Positions 15,117 through 22,335 of a stretch of DNA of 25,880 nucleotides are shown here, in pieces; within the stretch, counting starts at the first letter, position 1, and each line of letters begins with the position of its first letter. The translations under genes were made by a program, and so were the position numbers. Source of the stretch: an uncultured bacterium (lineage in GTDB: Bacteria; Oederibacteriota; PGYV01; CAILUR01); the NCBI GenBank assembly GCA_903837445.1, contig CAILUR010000009.1, positions 1-25,880 on the forward strand. Direction: 5' to 3'. Below the pieces are notes generated by a model. That model was not told the DNA's origin. It was given only the letters and a program-made list of their open reading frames with translations, and made no database searches.

Positions 15117-17762
15117 TTAAGGTGAAGGAGTCGGATATATGGACCAAGTACTTAAATCCCCAGTAATGTTTTGATTTGTGGCCCCAGGTGAGACATTTGT
15201 AATTTTTTTATAATAATTTTGTGTAGTTTTTATTAAATTTTGAGGTGAGCCAGTATATGACACATATGAATAGAAAGCGTAAATATCATAATTTTTTCCC
15301 ACAGGTACATTTACACTAAAATTTGCGGTGTGAGTGCCTATGACACCGTAATAGGGATAGTTAATTCTGCTACGGCCAGTATGCTGAAGGTAAAGGGGAT
15401 TGGGGTGCGCCATATTGAAAGTATAGGCGACTACTGTTTGCCCCGTAGGATAAGCCATAACTTCTATTCCATTTGAAAGGTCAGAAGAGTCTACTGCCAC
15501 TTTTCCAGTTATATAATTATAGGTCTGTTTTAATTTAAAGTTTTTATTTGTAGCAGTAGTGCCGTAAGCAATTGTAATCCCTGTATATTTTTTTACAGGA
15601 GGAGAGCTGACATCGTAAGCGCTTATGTCCAACGATGGCCAGACCTGATAATTGGTGCCAACAGGAATTTCATTTATTACATAGTAGCCAGTAACAGTAT
15701 CGGAATAGGCATCGCTTCTTCCTCTGTTAGTCCCACCACTATCATATGCCTGTAACCAGACTCCACCGATAGGATTTCCTGTTAAACTGTCTACAATATT
15801 TCCAGAGAGAGAGCCTGCCTGCGTTAAAATCATAGGACTTGTAAGGGCATTGATAACTCCGCCAGTGACAGCGATAGAACTATTGGCAGACATATAACCG
15901 GGTTTGGTGGCGTAGAGAGTCCAATTTCCCGGAGCCACATTTATGAAAGAAAAAGTGCCGCCGCTGGTGGTAGTCGGACTTACCACAGAAGGATCACTGA
16001 TAGTCACTTGGGCGCCAGATAAAGGATTGTTACTTGAGTCCAAAACATTTCCTGAAACAATTCCAGTGGTGCCTGAAGCGGCGGTCAGAGAGAGACCGGC
16101 ATAAGTAATAGAGCCAAGTGCTACAGCTACTTTTGTGACACCATAATAAAGTGTACTGCCATTTATAATGTAAGAAATAATTGTAGTATCACCTGCAGAA
16201 GTATTTATATTTGAAATAGTAAAACTACAGTTTGAACTTGAGACAGTAGCTATAGCCGAAAGGCCGTCAAGGGATTGCACATTCGCTCCAGTGGCACAAT
16301 AAATTGCAGGGGTCATAGTGGGAGTGTTTGTGACCACAGGCGTATTTGTGACAGTCAAAGTAGGAGCACAGTTGTAGTATTTGACTTCCAGCCAAGCCGC
16401 ATCGCACTCTACCCATTGCAAGCTACCAGCATTGACACTTAATACAGAGCCCAAAGTATTTACTTTAGTCCAATCCCAAGTAGCATAAAGTGAAGTTATA
16501 TCTGTGTAATAGAGGGCTTGTGGCGCAGAAACTATATTTCCGCCGGGTAAACTATAAGAAACAAAATTGTTTGTATAGAGGCCAGTCCAAGTAGGCACAG
16601 CCCAATGAACTCCACTATCATCTGTAAAATTAATTTTAAGGGTTTTACCAGTCCAACTCTGGCCAGCAGACACATTGAAAATTACTTGCGTGATGCAGGT
16701 GTTGGCGCTGGTAAAATCAGCGAACTCTGTGTAAAGATAGCGAAGCGTGTTACCGGAAGTAGAAGCCAAATTGCCATCCAATGCGTTGATATAGGTAGGG
16801 CTTGTCCAAGTTTGCGTTTTTCCAGTCATAGCACCAGTGCCGTAGAGTAATTTCGTGCTGGGAGTAGAAGTGGAAGTAGGAATCGGTGTGGGAGTATAAG
16901 TGTGAGTCGGTAGTAAAATATTTACATAAACATTTCCCGTGACTATGCCACCATCAATAGCCACGCAATTAAAATTTACGGCTGTGACTGCTTGTCCACT
17001 CAGAGGCACAGCAATGGGATTTGAAGCGTAGGAAGTCAGCGAAATACCAGCTCCATCCGCAAAAAGAGTATAGGCCCCAGGGGCGACATTTGTAATAAAA
17101 TATTGTCCAGTAGAACCGTTGGCATAGGCGGTATATTGAGGATAGCCGACAAAATGTACAGCCGCGTTTGAAGAAGTTCCAGGAGGGACAGGAGTACTGA
17201 AAGCGTTATACTTGTAAACATAACCGGTCACGGTGGCGCCTGACATAGGAATTGTTCTGTTGGAAATAAGCGTGGAAAGGCTGGAGGTTTTTGTAAGATT
17301 ATCGGCATTATAGGTGACTACCACAGTTATTTGTTTTATGTTTTGATCATAGGAAGCAGGAAGTGCGCTTTGTAATTTCCCTATAAAATTTCCCGAACCA
17401 TCGTCAGTCGCATATGTGACTATTCTATAAATTTTATAAGTTATACCAGCGACATTTTCGATTTTTACGGCATAAGGATTTAGAGTATTTGCACAGGCCT
17501 CAAATTGCGCCAGATTGGGAGTATTGGCATTGGAGAGGCAGGCATCAGGAGTGATTTTGACTGTATCATAACCACTTTGTTTTAATAGGTCAATATTTTC
17601 AGACACCATATTCATAGAGTAGGCTTTTAATTGGGAAGAAGTCACATATTTATAAACGCGGGTTATTAGATTTACGGAAGACAAAACTACAAAAGACACA
17701 ATCACAGCAGACATCATTGTCTCAATGTAAGTTAACCCCCGTGCACGCTTGAACATACTCAT
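15117..17762 (-). CDS. Giant prepilin-like protein with carboxypeptidase-regulatory-like repeats
   Basis: This is an 881-residue protein with a prepilin leader MSMFKRARG and a mature start LTYIETMMSAVIVSFVVLSSV, with glutamate at mature position 5. I chose the ATG at 17762, which has AAAGGA nine bases upstream; an ATG at 17771 would abut that site. After a PilV/PilA-like head (to about residue 160) come several exported modules: a regulatory-like beta domain (about 174-265), a Thr/Pro linker (about 286-304), a jelly-roll-like domain (about 305-465), a second Thr/Pro linker (about 470-487), a small domain (about 488-563), and three CarboxypepD_reg-like domains (about 566-646, 649-747, 749-868). 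The repeats show themselves by ISGNVLDS-type openings and a closing V(A)PG-x-YTL pattern. Typical pseudopilins are 120-250 residues, so this is a modular surface protein carried on a pilin stem. Confidence 0.85.
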   Translation of the reverse strand: MSMFKRARGLTYIETMMSAVIVSFVVLSSVNLITRVYKYVTSSQLKAYSMNMVSENIDLLKQSGYDTVKITPDACLSNANTPNLAQFEACANTLNPYAVKIENVAGITYKIYRIVTYATDDGSGNFIGKLQSALPASYDQNIKQITVVVTYNADNLTKTSSLSTLISNRTIPMSGATVTGYVYKYNAFSTPVPPGTSSNAAVHFVGYPQYTAYANGSTGQYFITNVAPGAYTLFADGAGISLTSYASNPIAVPLSGQAVTAVNFNCVAIDGGIVTGNVYVNILLPTHTYTPTPIPTSTSTPSTKLLYGTGAMTGKTQTWTSPTYINALDGNLASTSGNTLRYLYTEFADFTSANTCITQVIFNVSAGQSWTGKTLKINFTDDSGVHWAVPTWTGLYTNNFVSYSLPGGNIVSAPQALYYTDITSLYATWDWTKVNTLGSVLSVNAGSLQWVECDAAWLEVKYYNCAPTLTVTNTPVVTNTPTMTPAIYCATGANVQSLDGLSAIATVSSSNCSFTISNINTSAGDTTIISYIINGSTLYYGVTKVAVALGSITYAGLSLTAASGTTGIVSGNVLDSSNNPLSGAQVTISDPSVVSPTTTSGGTFSFINVAPGNWTLYATKPGYMSANSSIAVTGGVINALTSPMILTQAGSLSGNIVDSLTGNPIGGVWLQAYDSGGTNRGRSDAYSDTVTGYYVINEIPVGTNYQVWPSLDISAYDVSSPPVKKYTGITIAYGTTATNKNFKLKQTYNYITGKVAVDSSDLSNGIEVMAYPTGQTVVAYTFNMAHPNPLYLQHTGRSRINYPYYGVIGTHTANFSVNVPVGKNYDIYAFYSYVSYTGSPQNLIKTTQNYYKKITNVSPGATNQNITGDLSTWSIYPTPSP

Positions 17763-17805
17763 ATTTAACATTCCTTTTGAGAAAAATATGGGTGTTTATA
17801 TAATA

Positions 17806-17833
17806 ATTATAACAGGTAAATATGTTTTGTCTA
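17806..17833 (-). promoter_or_regulatory. Extended -10 promoter of the prepilin operon
   Basis: Read on the - strand, TAGACA (17833-17828), a 16-base spacer and TATAAT (17811-17806) preceded by TGT. It lies in the 80-base gap between the end of the UbiA gene and the giant prepilin gene, so the pilin operon has its own transcription start (near 17799). Layout matches the other extended -10 promoters in the window. Confidence 0.6.
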
Positions 17834-17853
17834 TTATTATAGGAAGAATACTT

Positions 17854-18792
17854 TTATTTAATATTGTAAATAAAAAGCGTTGGAATAAAATGCGGAAAAA
17901 TAATAAAAGTTGCGGCGGAGACGAAAAAAATTAAAAAGATTAAAGGTTCATTAATTTTATTTTTAGGAAGCAGGATTGCTAAAAAAGTAGCGGTGGCAGG
18001 AAGTAATGATAAAAATAAAAAAACTCTTGAACCGAGGGCGAGGGCGACAAGGATATATCCGACAAAAGCCAGTGCGGCGCTTATTCCTTTTCCAAGCCGT
18101 GCTCCAAAAACCGTCATAACCGTGGCAATTCCGTATTGTTTATCGCCTTTGAAATCATTCACATCTTTTACATTAAAAGCTAAAGTGAGAGCCGTGAAAA
18201 TTATTGCCAAAAACTTTAGAGGCAGGTGGGATAAGTCCGCCCCTGGCACACAGGCACACCCTAAAAGCCAAGCAAGTATGGTGGCAAACGCAATGACAGC
18301 AGTGTTTAATATAAAAACGCGTTTTAGCCTGAAAGGTGGGCAGGAATAAAAATACGCAATGAAATGTATGCAAAGGGTAAGTATAAACACTCTTGGAGAA
18401 AGGGAAAAGGCGAGTACTCCTGAATAAATAAAAAGCCCAACAAAAAAACGAATATGGGTGCTTTTTAAATTTTGTTTAAAAGTCAAGGGATTAGGTTTTT
18501 TATTTGTCACATCAATTTTTGCATCGTAAAGATTATTTAAAATAAGCCCTGAAAGGAAAAGCAGATTTATCAAGACGACACCGCCTATGAAAGGCGGAAC
18601 TACAGAAAAAAAAGAAAGGCCTTTGCTAAAGAGGCAACAAAGAAACCCTGAGATAAACACAAAGGAATAATAAAAATGTCTGGAGTATCTCCCACTTAAT
18701 AGGATGGCTTTATATTTGTCAAAACGATAGAGAAATAAAAAAAGTATCAGCGCTATGAAAAGGAGAAACACAGGCAGGGTGAGAGGCAACAA
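17854..18792 (-). CDS. UbiA-family prenyltransferase
   Basis: This is a membrane enzyme of the UbiA superfamily, which transfers an isoprenyl chain to an aromatic or other acceptor. It has 312 residues and about nine membrane helices. Both magnesium-binding motifs are intact: NNLYDAKID (N86, D90, D94) and NVKDVNDFKGD (D210, D213, D217). The YSCPPFRLK block (about 149-157) is also typical. The start is a TTG at 18792, five bases after the preceding gene, with only a weak ribosome site; a start slightly further in is possible. It could serve quinone, heme O or lipid synthesis. There is no quinone gene nearby; its partner is an Lgt-like enzyme, so lipid head-group chemistry is an open possibility. 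Confidence 0.85.
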   Translation of the reverse strand: MLPLTLPVFLLFIALILFLFLYRFDKYKAILLSGRYSRHFYYSFVFISGFLCCLFSKGLSFFSVVPPFIGGVVLINLLFLSGLILNNLYDAKIDVTNKKPNPLTFKQNLKSTHIRFFVGLFIYSGVLAFSLSPRVFILTLCIHFIAYFYSCPPFRLKRVFILNTAVIAFATILAWLLGCACVPGADLSHLPLKFLAIIFTALTLAFNVKDVNDFKGDKQYGIATVMTVFGARLGKGISAALAFVGYILVALALGSRVFLFLSLLPATATFLAILLPKNKINEPLIFLIFFVSAATFIIFPHFIPTLFIYNIK

Positions 18793-18796
18793 AGAA

Positions 18797-19555
18797 CTAT
18801 GCTTTTGAAAGCAAGTATTTTTTGTTTAACCAGAGGAAAGCAGAAAAAATAAAAATAACCGCGCAGAAAATATCTACTATGAGGAATTGCTGTGGGGCTT
18901 CGTGATACCTAAAAAACTCTATGATAAACCGTGAGAGAGAATAACTAAGTCCCATAAGGATTATCAGCTCTCCGTGGTATTTTTTGCGGGGTTTATAAGT
19001 CATAAGCAAAATAAAAATGGCAAGCCAAGCAAGGGCTTCAAAGAGTTGAGTGGGAAGTAGAGGAGTATCTCCAAACACGGAATAAGCGTAGGAAGAAGAA
19101 GAGAAAAAAGCCGCCAGCGGAAACTCTTTGCTTGTGGGAAGTCCAATACAACAGCCGTTTAAAAGACAAGCAAGGCGGGCAAAAACTCCGCCTAAGGCAA
19201 TAGAAACGGAAAAAAGGTCAGCGGTTTCCCAGATATTTACTTTGAGTAAGGCGGCGATAGGAAAGGCAAATAAGACTGCGGCTACAAGTCCCCACCAAAG
19301 TGAGACAGCCCCAAAGAAATTAAAAACAGGGAGTTGTCCAATAAAAAGTTGTTCCACAATAAAACCAGCGCGCGCACCGATAAAAAATGGGATGAAAATA
19401 AGAAAAGCGAAAATAAGGATTTTATTTGCTTTTCCTTTTTTAAAAGAGGTGAGGTGAAAAGAAAGTAAACAAAGCCCGGCAATAATACCGAGCACATTTA
19501 AAACCAAGTAAGAGCTTATATAAAAATTGCCTATATACCCCAGCAGTGGAAACAT
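18797..19555 (-). CDS. Lgt-like membrane transferase, altered signature
   Basis: This is a 252-residue polytopic protein of the prolipoprotein diacylglyceryl transferase (Lgt) family, which attaches diacylglycerol to lipoprotein cysteines. Shared features are GARAGFIVEQ (about 60-69), the arginine of the ARLACLLNGCCIG block (R127, N133, G138), PTQLFEALAWLAIF (about 168-181), HGEL (about 194-197) and SRFIIEFFR (about 208-216). In classical Lgt the corresponding block reads R-x-G-N-F-x-N-x-E-x-x-G and a HGG motif precedes it. Here the N and E positions are cysteines and the histidine region reads SLWWG. This belongs to the GCC-type Lgt-like branch, whose acceptor may differ. It starts after a GAGGTG site and is followed within five bases by the UbiA gene. 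Confidence 0.8.
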   Translation of the reverse strand: MFPLLGYIGNFYISSYLVLNVLGIIAGLCLLSFHLTSFKKGKANKILIFAFLIFIPFFIGARAGFIVEQLFIGQLPVFNFFGAVSLWWGLVAAVLFAFPIAALLKVNIWETADLFSVSIALGGVFARLACLLNGCCIGLPTSKEFPLAAFFSSSSYAYSVFGDTPLLPTQLFEALAWLAIFILLMTYKPRKKYHGELIILMGLSYSLSRFIIEFFRYHEAPQQFLIVDIFCAVIFIFSAFLWLNKKYLLSKA

Positions 19556-19593
19556 AACACCTCAAAAGATATGACATAAAATACTCTTTAATG

Positions 19594-19622
19594 ATTATAT
19601 AGCAAGGCAGAAAGCAAAGCAA
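19594..19622 (-). promoter_or_regulatory. Promoter of the Lgt-like - UbiA unit
   Basis: Read on the - strand, TTGCTT (19622-19617), a 17-base spacer and TATAAT (19599-19594). It is back to back with the rightward promoter at 19626-19653, the two -35 boxes being three bases apart. Confidence 0.6.
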
Positions 19623-19625
19623 CTA

Positions 19626-19653
19626 TTGATAACCCGTGAGGATTTGATATAAT
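19626..19653 (+). promoter_or_regulatory. Extended -10 promoter of the PP-loop - NYN unit
   Basis: TTGATA (19626-19631), a 16-base spacer and TATAAT (19648-19653) preceded by TGA. Start near 19660, giving a leader of about 40 bases. The core GATTTGATATAAT nearly repeats that at 7535-7546. Confidence 0.65.
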
Positions 19654-19700
19654 TGCTTTTGTGATATTGCTGAAAATATTTTAGAATTAGTGGAGACAAA

Positions 19701-20726
19701 ATGAAAGAAAAAACATGTTTGGCGCTTTTTTCTGGCGGGCTTGATAGTATGCTAGCCATAAAAGTTATGGAGGCACAGGGCATAAAAGTCATTGTGCTGA
19801 ACTTTAACACAGGTTTCTTTTTTAAAAATTACAAAGAAATAGATGGGGTACTTAAATATATAAAACCCACTCTGCCAGGAATAGAAGTCAATGTCATTGA
19901 TATAAGAAATGATTTTTTTGAAACACTTAAAGCGCCGGCATACGGATATGGCAGTAATATGAATCCCTGTATTGACTGCAAGATTCTTATGCTGACAAAA
20001 GCAAAAGCCCTTATGAGTGTTTACGATGCGGGGTTTGTCATTACTGGAGAAGTGCTTGGACAAAGGCCTATGACACAAAACGAGCGGGCTATAAAAATTA
20101 TTCAAAAACGATGCGGGTTGGAAGGGTATTTGATAAGACCGCTGTCTGCGAAACTGCTGGACGAAACAGAACCTGAAAAACTTGGCTGGGTGGACAGAAA
20201 TAAATTACTTGATATAAACGGTAGAGGTAGAAAAAGACAATATGAGCTGGCAAAGGAGTTTAATATTCCAGAGGAATATATACAACAACCAGCAGGCGGT
20301 TGTATTCTCACGGAAGAAGCGTATTCAAAAAGATTAAGAGATTTTTTGCCGGACTTGAGTACAGAGCCGGAAGACCGCAACCTTGAACTGAAATTGCTCT
20401 CAGTGGGGAGACAGTTTCGCAAAGACAAGGTAAAGTTTATTATAGGAAGGAATGAAACCGACAATAAGTTTCTTTTGCGGTTTAAAGGGCTTTCTGAGTA
20501 TAGCGTGTTTGAACCTGCCGAAGAAATCGCTGGCCCAGTAGTGATTACAAGAAATGCAATAAGCGATGATATTAAAAAGTTTCTCGCAGAGGCCACAGCG
20601 GCTTACTCGGATGGTAAAGATATGGAAAGTATGGATATAATAATTACCAACGGCAACACTATGTCAAAGCTTACGGTTAAACCCGGAGTGAAAAGCGAAC
20701 TGACAAAATTGAGAGTAGATATTTAA
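19701..20726 (+). CDS. ThiI-like PP-loop tRNA-modifying enzyme with probable NFACT-R tail
   Basis: This is a 341-residue cytoplasmic protein. The PP-loop SGGLDS (residues 11-16) marks an ATP pyrophosphatase that adenylates a target base, as in ThiI and MnmA tRNA thiolation. Conserved cysteines lie in NPCIDCK (C90, C93) and PAGGC (C201), a pattern used for sulfur transfer or iron-sulfur binding in this family. The N-terminal THUMP domain and C-terminal rhodanese of E. coli ThiI are both absent. From about 235 to the end, the sequence (VGRQFRKDKVKFIIGRNETD, ITRNAI, TVKPG) resembles the NFACT-R/DUF814 fold, previously noted fused to ThiI-like enzymes. A GTGGAG site precedes the ATG. Its 33-base spacing to the NYN nuclease gene suggests co-transcription. 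The exact base modified is not known from sequence. Confidence 0.75.
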   Translation: MKEKTCLALFSGGLDSMLAIKVMEAQGIKVIVLNFNTGFFFKNYKEIDGVLKYIKPTLPGIEVNVIDIRNDFFETLKAPAYGYGSNMNPCIDCKILMLTKAKALMSVYDAGFVITGEVLGQRPMTQNERAIKIIQKRCGLEGYLIRPLSAKLLDETEPEKLGWVDRNKLLDINGRGRKRQYELAKEFNIPEEYIQQPAGGCILTEEAYSKRLRDFLPDLSTEPEDRNLELKLLSVGRQFRKDKVKFIIGRNETDNKFLLRFKGLSEYSVFEPAEEIAGPVVITRNAISDDIKKFLAEATAAYSDGKDMESMDIIITNGNTMSKLTVKPGVKSELTKLRVDI

Positions 20727-20759
20727 AAGTAGGCATAAAGGTTTTGAAAAGGAGGGTAT

Positions 20760-21134
20760 ATGAAATATATTATTGACGGTTACAATCTTATGTATAAACT
20801 TGAAATCACCGCTACTGAAATGCAAGGCAGACGAGCAGAAATGACAGAACTGCTTTTAGGCTTTTTGGAAAATAATCCAGGGAAAATGACTGTGGTCTTT
20901 GATGCCCCCTCCACTGAGTCCACTCTGAGACATAAGGAAAATCACGGGACTATGTTGTTTGTTTTTGCGGCGAAAGGCGAGACCGCGGATGATATAATTT
21001 TAGAACTCATAAAAAATAGACAGGGAAAAGCTAAAGAACATATAGTCGTATCCTCGGACAATCGCCTGCGGGATGCAGCGATAAAAGAACATATGAAAGT
21101 GCTTAAATCGGAAGAGTTTGTAGAATATTTGTAA
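20760..21134 (+). CDS. YacP-like NYN-domain ribonuclease
   Basis: This is a 124-residue cytoplasmic protein of the NYN/PIN-like fold. Acidic motifs match the YacP/Rae1 group: IIDGYNLM (4-11) at the N-terminus, VVFDAP (44-49), ETADDIILELI near 73-83 and VVSSDNRLRDAA (about 97-108). Family members cleave RNA, in Bacillus at the ribosome (Rae1). A GGAGG site lies five bases before the ATG. The length is shorter than typical Bacillus YacP (about 170), and no extra domain is seen. It follows the PP-loop enzyme, so both probably act on RNA. Confidence 0.85.
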   Translation: MKYIIDGYNLMYKLEITATEMQGRRAEMTELLLGFLENNPGKMTVVFDAPSTESTLRHKENHGTMLFVFAAKGETADDIILELIKNRQGKAKEHIVVSSDNRLRDAAIKEHMKVLKSEEFVEYL

Positions 21135-21138
21135 GTCC

Positions 21139-21160
21139 TTTTATTGGCGCCCAAATAAAA
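21139..21160 (+). terminator. Hairpin after the NYN gene
   Basis: TTTTATTGG (21139-21147) pairs with CCAAATAAAA (21151-21160) around a CGC loop, with one bulged A. There is no following T run, so it is at most a weak terminator. It lies just upstream of the marR promoter and would insulate that operon. Confidence 0.35.
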
Positions 21161-21174
21161 AAACTATAAAAAAC

Positions 21175-21203
21175 TTGACTTTTGATTAATATCTAAGTAT
21201 ACT
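21175..21203 (+). promoter_or_regulatory. Sigma70-type promoter of the marR - RND operon
   Basis: TTGACT (21175-21180), a 17-base spacer and TATACT (21198-21203). Start near 21210, leaving a 40-base leader with AAGGAG before the marR ATG. The -10 box lies inside a perfect palindrome, described separately. Confidence 0.75.
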
Positions 21204-21223
21204 TAGCTCTACCTAAATATTAG
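21193..21223 (+). promoter_or_regulatory. Candidate MarR operator
   Basis: CTAAGTATACTTAG at 21193-21206 is a perfect 14-base palindrome over the -10 box. A second, shorter inverted repeat CTAA-ATA-TTAG follows at 21213-21223 over the start point and early leader. MarR dimers bind palindromes of this size; occupancy would block RNA polymerase. Its position directly before marR suggests autoregulation of the pump operon. Confidence 0.6.
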
Positions 21224-21250
21224 TATGAATGAAAGATAAGGAGAAACTAA

Positions 21251-21730
21251 ATGAAGGGAATGAAAGGCAAACCCAGCGCTTGTGCGCCAACTGGCGAAAT
21301 GCGAGAAATCTTTGGTTGTATGGTGGATATAGTAAAATCTATTCGTGGTAAAAAAAAGATTAAAATTTTTCAAGGAGAGTTTCAAGAACTGACAGGGGCA
21401 CAGATACATGTCATGCATTATCTTTTTGAAAAAGACAATGCGACTATGACAGAACTGGCTGACTATGCCAGAGTTAAAATGCCCACTATGACGGACAATG
21501 TAAATACCCTCGTAAAATACGGATATGTCAATCGTACACACGAAGAAAATGACAGGCGAAAAGTAACTGTGCATATGGCGGCAAAAGGAAAAAAGATAGT
21601 AATGCGACATATAGAAGCCAATATGAAACACTTAGAAGCACTTTTTAAAGATATGACGCAACACGAAAAAACAAATATATTGAAACTTTTGAAACTTATA
21701 AAAACTTCACTCGAAAGGATACAAAAATGA
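21251..21730 (+). CDS. MarR-family transcriptional regulator
   Basis: This is a 159-residue winged-helix DNA-binding protein of the MarR family. The helix-turn-helix is in NATMTELADYARVKMPTM (about 63-80), followed by TDNVNTLVKYGYV (recognition helix region) and the wing EENDRRKVTVHMAAKGKKI, where the D-R-R-K pattern is the family hallmark. Helical N- and C-terminal ends would form the dimer interface. The ATG has AAGGAG upstream. It heads the efflux operon and overlaps the next gene by ATGA. By analogy it represses the operon and releases it on binding a small molecule; ligand unknown. Confidence 0.93.
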   Translation: MKGMKGKPSACAPTGEMREIFGCMVDIVKSIRGKKKIKIFQGEFQELTGAQIHVMHYLFEKDNATMTELADYARVKMPTMTDNVNTLVKYGYVNRTHEENDRRKVTVHMAAKGKKIVMRHIEANMKHLEALFKDMTQHEKTNILKLLKLIKTSLERIQK

Positions 21731-22326
21731 AAAAACACAAAGTTCTTATTTTTACGGCAAGTATCTTGTTTGTTTTAGCTTTTGGAGCTGTGGCGGCCGA
21801 AATACCAAAGTTATTTTACACAGATTACTCGGTCAGCTATGCCTCTCTTTTAGCGCCTTCCACTCTGGAACGCAATGACACAGGGGCTTATGACACTGCT
21901 GATTTTTCTGCAAAACTTGGCGTGGACATTTTAAAATGGGCGGATGTGTATGTGGGAGGGGACTTTATATTTTTTGTAGACAGACCTGATATGCAAAAAC
22001 ATTACACCTTTTTTCCATACTACGCTGGGATAAGGGCTAACCTTTTTCCTGAGTGGATAGTATTTCCTGGAGTTTTCGCAGAAGTTGGAGGAGCAGTCTG
22101 CAACAGGCATACAAATTCTATAAAACCACCCAGCACTTTTCCCACAGCGGATGACCACTCCTGGAATGGCACCTATTTCAATTTTGGCTTTGATATTAAC
22201 CTAAATGTGACAGATATAGCTGTGCTGGCGCTTAGGTTTGAAAGACCTACTATAAGCAATATCAACACCCCTCAAGACGAGCTTCATATAATAAAGGCGG
22301 GTATCGCCTGGAAAGTACTTTACTAA
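21727..22326 (+). CDS. Small outer-membrane beta-barrel candidate in the efflux operon
   Basis: This is a 199-residue exported protein. A signal peptide with cleavage near FGAVAAE is followed by alternating beta segments: the VDILKWADVYVGGDFIFFV, YYAGIRANLF, WIVFPGVFAEVGGAVC and YFNFGFDINLNV stretches. It ends in an aromatic residue (AWKVLY), as outer-membrane barrels often do. The size would allow about eight strands. I recognise no named family. It is translationally coupled to marR and lies 9 bases before the tolC-like gene, so it probably works with the pump, for example as a surface or periplasmic accessory. A non-barrel periplasmic beta protein cannot be excluded. Confidence 0.65.
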   Translation: MKKHKVLIFTASILFVLAFGAVAAEIPKLFYTDYSVSYASLLAPSTLERNDTGAYDTADFSAKLGVDILKWADVYVGGDFIFFVDRPDMQKHYTFFPYYAGIRANLFPEWIVFPGVFAEVGGAVCNRHTNSIKPPSTFPTADDHSWNGTYFNFGFDINLNVTDIAVLALRFERPTISNINTPQDELHIIKAGIAWKVLY

Positions 22327-22335
22327 GGAGAAAAT

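Noticed and set aside
16861..16920. Possible short tandem repeat in the DNA of the giant prepilin gene
   Set aside because: It is the coding of a Thr/Pro linker; the DNA repeat is only what that low-complexity peptide requires.
20102..20596. 164-codon - strand open frame inside the PP-loop gene
   Set aside because: Antisense to a well-conserved enzyme; serine/leucine-rich shadow composition; no start signal.
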